Shown: one piece after another, positions 26,855 through 38,591 of the stretch
Position numbering within the stretch: the stretch's first letter is position 1
Layout: each line of letters opens with the position of its first letter
Origin: Monosporascus cannonballus
Lineage: Eukaryota > Ascomycota > Sordariomycetes > Xylariales
NCBI GenBank assembly: GCA_004154925.1
Contig: QJNS01000013.1
Location: 248,001-312,000, forward strand
Direction: 5' to 3'
DNA: 64,000 nt
Translations under genes and position numbers: made by a program
The notes under the pieces: model-generated
What the model was told of the DNA's origin: nothing
The model's database searches: none
What the model saw: only the letters and a program-made list of their open reading frames with translations

Positions 26855-29404
26855 AGCCGGCAGGGTGAGAAGGAGGCGAGTCGTCTCTTCCGTCTGATGA
26901 AGTGAGGGAAAGGCGCGAGGCGGTTTGGATGAAGGTGCTATGCGGGTCCTGGGATGACCGACGAGGCTGGCCTGCAAAGACATCCTGGGACTGGGGAGAA
27001 AGCAAGGGCGATAGAGCGGCTAAATCCACTCGCCGCCCTGTTCTGACATGCGAGAAATGTGCTTCTTTATAGGCGTTCATCCTCGCAGCATTTTGGCCGG
27101 GGGCGGTATTGTGGAGATGCCCGTCGCATATGTATAGAACGAAGGGTGTAGGAACGTCTCGGCCCAGTGACCCCTTATTTAGGCAGCGCCTCCGAATTGG
27201 TAATTGGTCGTTGGTCTTCTAAGCATGTCACACAAGCTGATTCGGGAGTATATTGGGAACATGGATTACTCGCCTTGTATCTATAAACAAGCAGTGACGG
27301 AAAACGCCTGCGCTTCAGGAGGAGTTCCTGGCTGCCCATATCCTATCCGGACCTCTTACGTCCATCGCTCGAAGGCGTTGGCTAGCTAGCTAACCGCTAG
27401 CCTCTGGGTTCCTTGAATAGACGTGCCCCTTACGTACGACCTGCCTCGCAAAGACTGCTATACTGCGGGTCTCATGTGTATCGGATGATCAGAACGAAAC
27501 CCCCCAGGGTAGCACGGATTCGAGGGCTTTCCCATCTCGCGGAGATATCCAAAGCAAACGCATTACAGGACGAGTTGTCCTATTTCCTGATTTTCTCTTC
27601 TTGTGTTGTAAACTTAGACTTGGAACGGACAGGTGATGGGAGGCCTCAAAAACGATCGACGGCGTGACTGAGCTGTTTTGAAGCGAGGGCATAGATCTCA
27701 GGGATCAGATACAGTAGCTCAACAGCGATGGAATCGGGCAGCCTTAGTTGCAAGAATAGCCGTCGTCGTTCCCGTGGTGTACTAGTCGCTCATCCTGTAG
27801 GTGAGGGTTCTGGGGTCAGCCGGAGAAACATGGGCCTCTCTTATTCTAGAAATAAAGTTCATTGACTTATGAGGGTGCTCCGGGTAGCGCTGAGCTGAAC
27901 TCGAAAGATGAACGCAAAATATATACCTGGGACTCGTCTAAAGTGCAGGGTGAGGTATGCCTAGGTCTCTTTGTATTTCTCAGAAAAGGGCCTTTTCTGC
28001 ACTGTCTTTCCTGTTTTGTTCTAAAAGCTATTATCTGCAAAGCTAGGTAACATTGGACGGAATGTTCTCCTAGACAAACTAATCTGCTGGGAGATATCTT
28101 GGGTAGGAGGTGCCGGAAGAGAGACGCCTTAATAAATCATAATAAGAGCTTGACAATCGGATCATATTGAATACGTGTCATGGTCTACTGGTATGGTTAG
28201 ATGGGGTGTTTTCCGGTGTTCCGCAACGTTGCGGCCCCGGTCGAGTGTCCGCGCCTTTTGTCATACTGAGGATACCATACTGGAAGGCTCGGGTGAACCG
28301 CCCCATGGTATAATTTCGACTTCAACACCGGTGTCTTTTCTTCTTTTGCCCTCTCCTCTTCTCACTTACCGGTATATTTCCATTTAGTAAACATGATTCG
28401 CTTGCCGGGTAGCATTTTACAGTATACCGTTCGGAGAGGTGTCACCAATAGGACGTGACGTAACCTCGGCTAGGCCCTGCGTGGCCGATAGTAGTTGGAT
28501 CAAGAGGGGAGGCAAGCTGTTTGGCCGCATGAGATGCTTGGTAGATGATGATCTAGGTATGCATACCTGAACGGATTGGTCAGCACTTTTGGAAACTCCG
28601 TGCTAACTTCATGCCTCCGAAAAATTACGTATCATAATAGAACACTCGGATTGGGGCCACGAACCGTGGCATTCCGTCCGTCGCAGGGGACCCGCGAGTG
28701 TCAAACACGCTGAATGTCGTGGATTTGTCTCGAGGGCCCGTTGAGAATCCTACTATAACACTCGCACACATAGGTGTCAACTAACCTGACCGGGCGACCG
28801 AAGGCGGTTGCCGGTACGTCGACCTAGCCATGATAGATTATTTGTGAGGATTGCCTATCGTACATAGCGCGAGAAAGGGTGCTCTGAAGTCCAAACCGAG
28901 ATACTCACCCAGGGACCGGGAATTTAGCCTAGGCGCGGTTAACCGAGGTGACGACACGGGAGGGGAAGCAACTTCAGAGCAATCATGATTCACATATGGC
29001 GCGCAAAGGGTAGGGATTAAGCCTTTATCCCGGCAAAGAAAACAAGGGGATTGCCAACCTAAAGTACAAGATTCCCTATCCGCGCGTCTATGAGAAACTC
29101 TCCCCAGAAAGAGGTAGGATAACGCAGCAAACAATTGCACACATGTGAGTTTCCCCAGTCATTACCATTTCCCTACCTGCCACCATTGACCAACTTGAGG
29201 TCACCTGGTGACGTCCTCTCAACCGTCCTTGTTACCCAGCTCGCAACGAGCTGAGTTGGCCCCCCGGCGAATAGAGACGTATTTAACGTAAGGTCGCTGG
29301 CAGAATCTGGCTCTCGAGGAGTGAGACCGGGAGTGATACTTTGTCATCCCTCTCCGATTAGCGCACGAGCCAGGAAGCTCCATGAGACCACCATCCCAGC
29401 CCGC
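25863..29404. other. 3.5-kb gene-poor stretch of normal composition
   Basis: Between OXP1 and VMA3 (both reading toward it) I find no conserved protein, spliced gene or RNA gene. Small open frames (for example 28838-29140 minus, 27413-27667 plus) have no recognisable features. The assembly gap at 26786-26852 lies inside. Composition is ordinary (not RIP-like), so this may be long intergenic DNA or hold a rapidly evolving gene I cannot recognise. Confidence 0.5.
26786..26852. other. Assembly gap: poly-G, 10 N, poly-C
   Basis: 21 G (26786-26806), then ten N (26807-26816), then 36 C (26817-26852). A homopolymer turning into its complement across a fixed-size N run is what low-quality read ends produce when two contigs are joined. 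The gap length is unlikely to be real, and translations across it are meaningless. Confidence 0.9.
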
Positions 29405-30209
29405 TTAGCAGCTGACATCGACACTAGACTTCGAGTTCATGAGCAGGGCGACGATGAGACCGTACAGACCCAAGACTTCAGCGAAAATGAGAATCAGGAT
29501 CATGCCGACGAAGAGCCTGGGTTGCTGAGCGGTTCCTCGGACACCAGCATCACCAACGATGCCAATGGCAAAACCAGCGGCAAGACCGGCAAGACCGACG
29601 GAAAGACCGGCACCGAGCTGGATGAAACCGGTGTAGAGAGGGAGCTGCTGCTTTAGGCCATCGGAGATCAGGACAGAGACGACAAGACCGTAGATACCGA
29701 TGATACCAGCCATAACGACGGGGACAACGTCTGAGAGACTTAGCATCAGCATTCTGAGGCTTATCTGCGGAAGCGGTGGCGCGTACTCTTGACGATGAGG
29801 TCAGGTCTTAAGACACCCATTGCGGCGATACCGACACCAGACTTGGCAGTTCCATAAGAGGCACCCAGGCAGGTGAAGACTATAGCTGCCGTGCAACCCA
29901 TCGCGCCGAAGAACGGCTATCTTGATGTTAGCGCTTCATTTCGAAGGACAGAGTCATGGTGAATCCGATGATTGTCGGTGTCGAATCGAGCATCGCCAAG
30001 ACTCGATCGGGGAAGGTAGACTGACCGCGTAGACGGGGCTGTAGAGAAGGTAACGGTCAGCAAACAATCTCAATCAATAGAGAGGAACTGTCAGAGTCGG
30101 TCCCAGGGGTACCCAGGGGGGTCGAGGCGGGCGATGATGGTGTTGCGAAAGCTCTGCGATGGAATAGACAGATTACGTACCAGGCTTCAGAAAAGGAGTT
30201 GCTAGCCAT
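29405..30209 (-). CDS. VMA3: V-type ATPase 16-kDa proteolipid subunit c, four exons
   Basis: Forms the proton-carrying rotor ring of the vacuolar/endosomal V-ATPase. Exons on the minus strand: 30209-30181, 30038-30026 (only 13 nt), 29916-29787 and 29730-29405. Together they are 498 nt and encode 165 aa (usual length about 160). The phases join exactly: the start reads [18 protein letters not shown]. The middle carries [20 protein letters not shown], and the last exon [20 protein letters not shown], then [20 protein letters not shown] with the essential Glu in the fourth helix. Four membrane helices are evident. Donors are GTACGT, GTCAGT and GTACGC; acceptors CTACAG, ATAG and CTCAG; a GCTAAC branch site lies before 29916. 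The gene is divergent from SNU13. The tail [10 protein letters not shown] and the lack of a Glu in helix 2 fit VMA3 rather than VMA16; VMA11 is the other possible name. Confidence 0.95.
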
Positions 30210-30850
30210 CTCGACGGTTGGGAGGAAGCTTCCGTAAAGAAATAGAAAGATGAATGATCCGTATAGAGAGCTTGGATGATGGGCTTAAAGGCGGCGAGGC
30301 TGCAGAATGAGATGGTTGAAGCTTCAACTTGTTGAAGAGATGCGAAAAGCCAGAGAGATGGAGGTGTTAACAAGCTTCAAGAGCGCGATGTTCTGCCTTG
30401 ATTACCACTTTGTCTAGGAAAAAGTGGGACTCACCTACGTGCAAACCAATGAGTCGTCGTGGTTTGTGCAGGTGGCTGGGCCGGTGGCTGTAGTGGCTGG
30501 CTAACACAGCCACACATTTAAGTAGGTACCTACCTACGTAAACCGGAAAATGATATATCCAATATGCCGAAGTATATCCATGGATGTGGCTAAGTGGGGC
30601 TTGCGCATCCAAGGTTGCATCCCAGAGTTTCCTTGGCATCAAAAAATAATTCCTCGGTGAAGCTCTTTTGCGAATCTCTCTCCCCCCCCCAAACAAACCC
30701 AACGCAGAAGCACCCATTCAGCAAGAAGAAGTTCATTCCTTCTTCACAGGGCGAGCAACCGCAAGGAACCCTGAATTCCGTTTACACGCTCCATCCAGGC
30801 AAGCAACTTCCGCGTCAGACCGTTTTCGATTTGCGACGGCACCATCGAAA
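30210..30850. promoter_or_regulatory. Shared upstream region of VMA3 and SNU13
   Basis: 641 bp separate the two start codons of these divergently transcribed housekeeping genes. It contains a CCCCCCCCC run at 30681-30689 and CA-rich/pyrimidine stretches before the SNU13 start. No specific binding site is claimed. Confidence 0.4.
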
Positions 30851-31639
30851 ATGGCCACCGAAAGTGCTGGTGAGTCGAGAATCGTCCGCATGTCAAGGTA
30901 TTCCCGTCATACTGATTCAGCGAATAGCATGGCCTTTGGCCGACGCCCAGCTGGCCCAAGAGATTTTGGATCTTGTTCAGCAAGCAAGCCGTGAGTACAC
31001 ATTACCTGTCCTTGACGCCGGTGGCCGTTCGCTGATCAGCTATCACATAGACTACCGCCAGCTCAAGAAGGGAGCCAACGAGTGCACTAAGACGCTCAAC
31101 CGCGGCATCTCCGAACTTGTTATTTGCGCTGCCGACTGCGAGCCGTTGGCCATTCTCTTGGTATGACACCTCACGACGTGGCTTTGATACTAGAATGGTG
31201 TTGACATCAAATAGCACTTGCCGCTCCTTGCCGAAGACAAGAACGTCCCATACGGTACCGACGCCCCCCACCCCGAACATCTAGGATGACAGTAACTTAC
31301 CATATATGTCACAGTCTATGTTCCCAGCAAGGTCGCGCTTGGGTAAGCAAACCCTACTCTCGATGACCCGTTTTGTCGCAATCCGTCCAGACGTGACACT
31401 TCAGACGTGCTATGGGTCTACATTTCCTTTGGAGAGATAAGAGACTGACTTCGATTCTTGACAGACGCGCCTGTGGTGTTTCTCGCTCTGTTATTGCCTG
31501 CAGGTAAGCAGCTGAAACGCCTGCGTGATCCTGAGAACTTTAGTAACAGGCCTCTTCTAGCATCACTACCAACGAAGCATCCGACCTCAACAACCAGATC
31601 CGTGCCCTTAAAGACAAGGTGGAGCGCCTCATGATTTAA
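30851..31639 (+). CDS. SNU13: SNU13 / 15.5K L7Ae-family RNA-binding protein, seven exons
   Basis: Binds kink-turns in U4 snRNA (tri-snRNP) and in box C/D snoRNAs, acting in splicing and rRNA processing in the nucleus and nucleolus. Exons: 30851-30869, 30928-30990, 31051-31160, 31215-31254, 31315-31342, 31465-31503, 31561-31639. The 378 nt encode 125 aa, matching the family length (about 126). Every junction keeps frame, with donors GTGAGT, GTGAGT, GTATGA, GTACCG, GTAAGC and GTAAGC. The start reads [20 protein letters not shown]. The signature [20 protein letters not shown] follows, then [29 protein letters not shown], and the end [11 protein letters not shown]. Substitutions such as CAADCEP in place of the usual AADAEP are conservative. 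The call rests on alignment from memory along the whole length, which is unmistakable. Confidence 0.97.
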
Positions 31640-32458
31640 GGAAATACCCTACTAGCGTGGGAGATGGTCGTATTTACAGATGGGTTGGCTGAGCCAAGGT
31701 CGCACCTTGGGTCGTAGGAACAGAAGATCGGCCCCATGAAAATATAAATGCAACTTTGGACAACCAACCAAATTCTCACTTGCAAAAAGGAAAAGGATTA
31801 TAAGATTCTGACTCGACGAAGCCAGCTTCCTTACCGTTCTGAGAGCTTTAATATTGACTTGGAAACACAGGATCCTCTTCTAACGACATTTGACGATTGA
31901 TCAGGCCGTCCGTCGGCTTATTGGTCATTACGACTAAGCATGCCGGAGAGGAAATTTGTTAACGGGTCTTCAGGTTCGGCTCTTTTACGAGGCAGAAACC
32001 ATTGTGTACCCAAGTACGCAATGATGGGCCAAGACTCCTTTGCAGGCGCTAGTCATGCGCCTTGTTCAATTGAGACAAGGCCTCATGGCCGCCATGCAGC
32101 CGCCGCCGCCTTATGCCATCATCATCGCCCAATGCCATGTGACGGCATCAGCAGCAAAGCAACACCCCACCATTCTCAAAAGGAAGTCGTCCTTCTGTGC
32201 AAGACATCATAGCATTATCAACCAATCGCCTAACTCTGACATCCAAGAATAAATAAATCAAAAGATTAGTTACACCAGGGCCTGGGTATCTTGGCCGGGC
32301 ATCCTGGTCGGGCGCCTTGGTCTGTCGAGTCTTTCGCTTCCTTGATTCCTTACATCTCTTTTCCCGACGAATAGCACGCCTACGCGAACCATGCCTATTA
32401 ATGTAATAATCCGTATAAAATAGTCGTGAAATAGCTTCCCTCCCTAACACCCTCAAGG
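31640..32458. other. Intergenic region between SNU13 and the Sac-domain gene
   Basis: About 820 bp with the SNU13 3' end and the upstream region of the next gene. Open frames here (for example 31940-32212) show no conserved features. No RNA gene recognised. Confidence 0.5.
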
Positions 32459-35400
32459 ATGCCGAGTTTAGCCCGCAAACTCTTGATTTGCGCTGCAGTG
32501 GACGGTCTCATCGTCCAACCGCTTGCGACTAAGGGCCAGCAACGACCCTCTCAGCCCGTCAAGATCAGATACGGAGATGGAGCTGTCTCTTCTATCTCCC
32601 GCGACCAGGTTCCGGATATCTCGGGACCCAATTCCTCCTTTGAAGCATTCGGCATTATAGGTACATCAAACATGCCTATCCAACTTTCCGGATCCGTACC
32701 CCTATCTAACAACTCGCAACCGCAGGCTTCTTCACAGTCTCCCGCCTCAGCTACCTAATCTCTATCACCGGTCGCGAACAGGTCGCCCAGGTCCGCGGCT
32801 TCCCCGTCTACGTTATAACAGATGTCGCTTTGACGCCCTGTATGAGCCAGGCCGAGGCCGAGCGGGCCATTTCGCACAGCGCAGTCCAGCTCCGACGCGC
32901 CGCTGCCGCAGGAAACAAGACGGCAAGCCCTGCCGAAAGCCGCACGGAAAGCGAGGCCGAGAGCGAGGCCGAACTGCCCCTCGCAAGCACCGGCCACGAT
33001 GCGGACGACCCCGGCGCCCTGAGCGATCGCGACACTCCCGAGGATGCGAAGGGCGCGGGTGAGGGGAGAAGCAGCATAGTGCAAGATGTCATCAAGAACC
33101 GCGGTAGCTACGGACGGTTTGCGCAGAAGTGGTTCAGCAATAAAGGCTGGAGGATGGACCAGAAGCGGCACCTGCTCTTAAGCGGTACCGATGAACAGGA
33201 GTCCCAGCCCGCCAACGGTAGTGGAAAAGAGGGTGCGGACGATGATAAGGACTTGAGCAACAGGGTGGTGAACGAGAACGTGGGCGCGCCACCTGCCCCG
33301 TCCACCGGCGAGACCCTGCTACCCAAGTTGTTGCGTATGGCGCACATCTGGTTCGGCACTTCGAGGAGCTTCTTCTTCTCTTACGATGTTGATCTCACTA
33401 GAAGCCTTGCAGCTCGTGCGACGGTGCCCGAGGACTCTCCGTTGCACAAGACGGTCGACCCTACCTTTTTCTGGAATCGAGTCCTTTTGAAGCCTTTCGT
33501 CGATTTGCAGGATGAATCGCTCCTGTTGCCGGTCATGCAAGGCTTCGTCGGACAGAGATCATTCGCCGTGGATCGTAACCCACCGCAGGCCGATTCGCAA
33601 CAAGATTTCATGGAGATGAATGATATGAAGTCGGTTTGGGGTTCTGATACCGGCACACCGGAAGAGCAGAATTCCGCCAAACTCAGACCGTCCCAGAGGG
33701 AGTTCCTTATTACAGTAATCTCCAGGCGATCGATTAAACGAGCCGGGCTCCGATACCTACGACGAGGCGTCGATGATGAAGGCTACGCCGCGAATTTCGT
33801 GGAGACTGAGCAACTCTTATCAACGCCGACGTGGGATCCTGCATCTAAGACTTTCTCCTTCGTTCAAGTGCGCGGCAGTATACCGCTATTTTTTACACAG
33901 TCGCCTTATTCGCTCAAGCCGCTGCCGGTGCTCCAGCATTCGCCCGAGGCCAATTTCCGAGCTTTCAAGAATCACATACACCACATGCGCACGGCATACG
34001 GGTCTATCCAGATAGTAAACCTGGTCGAGCGCCATGGCGTCGAGGCTATAGTTGGTAAGGAGTACGAAAAGAACGTCGAGAAGTTCAACCAGGAGGTCGA
34101 AGAGGGATCCCAGCCGCTCGCGCTCGAGTGGTTTGATTTCCACGCCGAGTGCCGGGGGATGAAGTTCGAGAACGTCAGTCTGTTACTGGATACCCTGGAC
34201 AAGAAGATCGAGGAGGCGGGAAGTACCGTCGAAAAGGACGGACAGAGGACCCGGAAGCAGAATGGCGTCTTGAGGACGAATTGCATGGACTGCCTGGATC
34301 GCACGAATGTCTGCCAAAGCTCCTTCGCCAAGTTCATGCTTGATTTGCAGCTGGAAGAGGAAGGATTCGATATGGCGGCTCAAACGGACCAGCAGAACAC
34401 TTGGTTCAACACCCTCTGGGCCGATAACGGAGATGCTATCTCGAAGCAATATGCCTCGACTGCCGCCATGAAGGGCGACTATACCCGGACGCGCAGACGC
34501 GACTATCGCGGCCTGGTAAATGATCTGGGCTTGTCGCTGAGCAGGTTCTATAATAGGTGAGGTCGTCCCAGAATCGCTAAGATTTTCCGAAAGGTACTGA
34601 TCGTACAATCTAGCATGGTGAATGACTACTTCTCCCAAGCCGCGATCGATTTCTTCCTCGGCAACGTGACGTCAATGGTGTTCGACGAGTTCGAAGCCAC
34701 CATGATGACGAAAGACCCGGCCGTCTCGGTGCAGCGTATGCGGGAGCAGGCCATCGAGACGTCGCAGAAGATCGCCATCGAGGACCCCGAGAGGGAGGGC
34801 TTCATCGGCGGCTGGACGATGCTGAGTCCCCACGCCCCCAACACGGTCAGGAGCCTGCCGTTCGAGGAGGTCATACTCCTGCTGACCGACACCGCCCTCT
34901 ACCTGTGCCGCTTCGACTGGAAGCTCGACAAGGTCAAGTCATTCGAGCGGGTCGACCTCGCGCACGTCGTCGGCCTCAGGGTCGGCACCTACGTCACGGG
35001 CACCATCTCGCCCGCCGACGTGGACGAGGCCAAGAATGTCGGTCTCGTCATCACGTACGAGCCCGGTAAGCGCGATGTCGTGCGCACCAATACGCGCTCC
35101 CTGTCGAGCAGCGTGGCAGAGGGCGGTCCCTCGTCCTCCTCCGACCAACTAGAACAGAAGCAGCAGCCTCCAAAGGAGGGAGGCGACCACAACAACAAAG
35201 ACGAGAAGGAGGGTGTACCTGACGGCTCGGCGCCCAGCATCCCGAAATCCCAGGGCATCCTGAGCGCCATCACGGGCGGCGGCAGCGGGAACGGCGGCAG
35301 CAGCAGCAGCCAGAAGCAGCAGTCGCGCAAGATCATCGCCCTCAAGGTGCCCTACGCGCGTACGTCGCTCTCGGACGCGCGCGGCGTCGAGCGCATCACG

Positions 35401-35646
35401 GAGGCCGAGCAGGCCGACGTCATCGCCGGCGAGATCGAGCGGCTCGTGTTCAGGAACCAGCCCCTCCATCGCCTTAGCAATAAGAGCGGCGAAGGCGAAG
35501 CCGAGGGCGGGAAGGGGACTGGGCAGGAGCAGGAGCGCAGGAACATCATCGAGAGGGGCGATATCATCTCGCTCGCTGAGGCGAAGCGGAGCACGGGGCT
35601 ATTAGAGCAGTTGGGGCACAGTATAAAGAAACTCGTCTGGGCGTGA
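32459..35646 (+). CDS. Phosphoinositide phosphatase with Sac1 and hSac2 domains, three exons
   Basis: Predicted to dephosphorylate phosphoinositides on endosomal/Golgi membranes, like the Sac2/INPP5F branch of the Sac family. Exons 32459-32660, 32726-34556 and 34614-35646 give 3066 nt and 1021 aa. Introns have GTACAT..CGCAG and GTGAGG..CTAG ends and join in frame (FGIIG/FFTVSRLSYL and SRFYNS/MVNDYF). The catalytic CX5R motif CMDCLDRT lies near residue 587, after the N-terminal Sac beta domain, which is interrupted by an acidic low-complexity insert (about residues 120-165). After the Sac domain comes an hSac2-like domain (FIGGWTMLSPHAPNT, LLLTDTALYLCRFDW), followed by a Ser/Gly/Gln-rich linker near residues 845-910. 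The arrangement differs from yeast Sac1 (no C-terminal membrane hairpin seen) and from Inp51-53 (no 5-phosphatase domain). The start ATG is followed by a conserved-looking N terminus (MPSLARKLLICAAVDGLIVQ). Confidence 0.92.
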
Positions 35647-37274
35647 GCGAGGCGCAGGTGATGAGCGGCGGGTTAGTCGCAGCTAGAAATGTGTCCTCTT
35701 AGAAGTTCGGCGTCGGGAGCGAGAGCGTACGTACATCGCGTGGGTATGCATACATACATGATGGGTGGGCTCGGATATCCTTTACCCGAGTCGTTGTTTT
35801 CAGTTGTAGACAGCAGTGTTATGTCCGGAACAGCTACTTTATTATCGGCTTTGACAGAAAGGGACAATGACACAATCGTCAGTCGTAGAACTCATGTTCC
35901 GCCCTCCCCCTCTCTAGGTACCGTCATCATCCCCTGCCTGTCTGTCGGGTGTAGGAAACCATTTTGCCCTTTTCGTAGCGAGCGGAAGCCAAGTTACACG
36001 AGAGCCGCCCGGCCCCTTAGCAACCACCATCCATGCCATCTCATCCGTCACCGCCGCGAGAGACCCCATCCGATTCTCCCGCCCCTTCGCCAGGGGAGGG
36101 AACCAATCGGTACGCGCGCATACCGCACCAGTCGCAGTCGCTTGAACAGACAGTGTCACCCGGATCCTCGATCCCATACCGCACCTCGGCCTGTTCACTC
36201 CACAGCCCGGGGCGAGGGGTATCGTTGAAGGTGGAGAAGTCATTAGTCGGAGTCCCGCATCGGAGAATACGCACGCCCTCCTCTGCGTTCCTCTGGCTTC
36301 TTCCGTTTCTTCTGCTCGGACTTCGTCGGCTTGGCCTGGTCCCGATGGAGAGGGGGGGCCTCTTCGATGTTGCCCCAACGCCGACGGCGCTCGGAGCTTC
36401 TTTCTTCGTTCGCGCGGCACGGGCTCCTCGGCGGCGACGGCGGCGGTGGTGGAAGTAGCACCGCTGGTATTTACTTGACACTGCGCACCCGTTTCATCTC
36501 GTGCCTGCGGACCCTCCGGACCTGAGATCCATGGCGGTTTATGATGCCGGAGTACGAAGTCTGACTTCGGGGATGCTGCCGGTGTCGCGGTTTTATGGTA
36601 TTTGATTGCGTGAAAAGATGGAGCTATATGTAACCTGGGATTTTCTGGATGCATGTTCTTTACATGAGATACTGGCTAACAAGTCTAATACCGCGATTTT
36701 GACGTCCAGGAGCCACCTCTAGGGGTCTACCATTTTCCTAAAGGCTCCATTGGTTTCATGAGTTTTAAATTTTATTCATAAACATGCTTTGTAGGTAGAA
36801 ATGCGGTAGGACGGCATGATCTGTATGGGAACAGTGCGACTCGCCGTACCAACAACCACCGGAGTGCGGCACGTATCCGCCCGAAGTGTTCCGGACATCC
36901 TAAAGGAAGCAAGTAATGGACCGTTCGGATATACGCTATATCAGCGAATTTTATCGTCGCCATCGGTGTTCTGCTTGGATTCAAAACATGTCGCGAATAA
37001 CAGGTCGTTCTGGCCAAACGAGCCGGTATAGGGGGTATTCTCTCCTATTGGTCTTCAGGCTAGCGATTGGGGAAGATCGTTGCAGAACAGAGTATTTGGA
37101 GAGTCGGAGCCCATGAGGGGTTGTAAAATGGCGATGTACTCAGCTCAAGAATATGCTATCTCAACAAGCGTAGTGATTTGGTCTAAACAGTCCAATAGAA
37201 TGACCGAGGTAGTAAAGAGTTTCAGGGGCTTTAGTACCAAGCAGGGCTTCAGAAAACGGTACCAGATCCACATA
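35647..37274. other. Intergenic region, no secure gene; GC-rich basic ORFs at 35914-36654
   Basis: Between the convergent ends of the Sac-domain gene and BMT6. Several overlapping frames at 35914-36654 are open on both strands because the DNA is GC-rich. The minus-strand frame at 36243-36461 has a lysine/arginine-rich tail (KPTKSEQKKRKKPEE) that could be part of a small nuclear protein, but I see no start, splice or family evidence strong enough to call it. The rest (36660-37270) holds nothing recognisable. Confidence 0.4.
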
Positions 37275-38591
37275 TCACGTCCTGTCGTCTATGCGGGGGC
37301 ACGCCCGGTATAGGTGCATCTGATACCGCATGTTCTCGAGTTGGATGGGATACCGCAGGCCGTCCGCAAGCCGGAACCAGACCGAGTCGGCCGATTCCAG
37401 CTTCTCCCACGCCACACAGTCAGTACGAACAGCGTCAGCATCTGCTTTATCATCACCATCACCATCGCCATCGTCATTAGCAGCGGGGACCTCTCCCTGC
37501 CGTTGCGGTTGCCCCTTCCTACCCGACCGGGGCTCCTGCAGCAGCGTGTGGTCCAGCAGCCACTGCATCGGGTACCGCTTCTTCTCCCTGTCGCCTCCCG
37601 GCCCCACGGCCGCCTCCGAATAGCTGCCCGGGCTGTCGACGACGAGCAGCAGCGAGCCCGCGGGCACCGCGGCCGAGAGGCGCCGCAGGAACGCCGTGGT
37701 CGCCGCGACACCGGCGCCCGTGTACAGCTCGTTGAGCGTGAACAGGAGCGTGACGAGCAGCGGCCCCGGGCACAGGAGTCGCGCCAGCGCGGCGTCGTCG
37801 AGCGCCAGCACGTCCTCCCGCGAGAAGGCGACGCGCAGCCGGTCTGCGGGGGACAGGAGGGCCGCGTTCGCTGCCTTGGCCGCGGCGCTGGCGTATTTGG
37901 AGATCGGGGGCGCGGTGGTGAGATGCGCGGAGAGCCTCTGCGCTATGCCGGCCCAGGGCCCCGTGTCGAGGAGGTGGATCTGTCCCCTGGCGGTGGGCGA
38001 GGAGGAGAGATACGATCCGAAGGCGACGGTTTCGGCTGCGCCGCCGCCGATGGCAAGCACTCTCAGCGCGGGCTCCTCGACCCCGTCGTCCGGTACCTCC
38101 TCCGCACTCCGGATCTGGTCCGCGCGCCGCTGCTGCTCCCCCGTCAATCCCGCGCCATCTGCCGCATCGCCACTACCGCCGGCCATACCGCCATCAGGGC
38201 CGGCGAGCAGCGCCGCCAGGTGCTCCCCCATGCCGCGCAGGACACGGGCGTAGCACAGAGCGCGCGTGGGGCTCCAGCGCGCGGCGTATACCTCGAGGAA
38301 GTCCTCGCGCCTGAACGCGGCGCCGAAATCGCGGTTGTAGAGCGCCTGCTTGACATCCTGGAGCTTCTGCGCGAAGGACTCGGACTGCAGCACCGGCGCG
38401 AAGGCGTCGCAGAAGATGTTGAGGAGCGTCTGTTGCGCTCTCAACTCCTCGGGCGAGAGCAGGTGTTCCGGCCCGGTCTCGTCGGCCTCCGGCGCCGGTT
38501 TGGGGGACTTCGCCGATGCTGTTGCCGTGGCGGCCCTCCTCGACGGAGGCTTGGCGCCGGACTTGGAAGCGGATGGTGGCTTTTTGACCAT
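37275..38591 (-). CDS. BMT6: 25S rRNA (uridine-N3) methyltransferase, BMT6 type
   Basis: Single-exon gene, 438 aa. It belongs to the Methyltransf_34 family, whose yeast member Bmt6 methylates N3 of U2843 in 25S rRNA during ribosome maturation. A basic, Ser/Ala/Pro-rich tail (residues 1-40) precedes the domain. Recognisable blocks are ALYNRDFGAAFRREDFLEVY, AARWSPTRALCYARVL, the SAM-binding glycine motif RVLAIGGGAAETVAF, TLLFTLNELYTGAG, LLLVVDSPGSYSEA, KRYPMQWLLDHTLL, and the end RYPIQLENMRYQMHLYR. Low-complexity Gly/Ala and Asp/Gly/Lys insertions (around residues 130-165 and 375-390) lengthen it. The frame is intact with no RIP-like damage. Identification is from family memory; the specific target base is inferred. 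Confidence 0.88.
   Translation of the reverse strand: MVKKPPSASKSGAKPPSRRAATATASAKSPKPAPEADETGPEHLLSPEELRAQQTLLNIFCDAFAPVLQSESFAQKLQDVKQALYNRDFGAAFRREDFLEVYAARWSPTRALCYARVLRGMGEHLAALLAGPDGGMAGGSGDAADGAGLTGEQQRRADQIRSAEEVPDDGVEEPALRVLAIGGGAAETVAFGSYLSSSPTARGQIHLLDTGPWAGIAQRLSAHLTTAPPISKYASAAAKAANAALLSPADRLRVAFSREDVLALDDAALARLLCPGPLLVTLLFTLNELYTGAGVAATTAFLRRLSAAVPAGSLLLVVDSPGSYSEAAVGPGGDREKKRYPMQWLLDHTLLQEPRSGRKGQPQRQGEVPAANDDGDGDGDDKADADAVRTDCVAWEKLESADSVWFRLADGLRYPIQLENMRYQMHLYRACPRIDDRT

Noticed and set aside
28838..29140. 100-aa open frame on the minus strand
   Set aside because: No conserved motif, no matching exons around it; kept as part of the gene-poor stretch.
35914..36654. 246-aa open frame on the minus strand
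   Set aside because: All frames are open here on both strands because of GC-rich DNA; composition Pro/Arg/Ala-rich and no recognisable domain.
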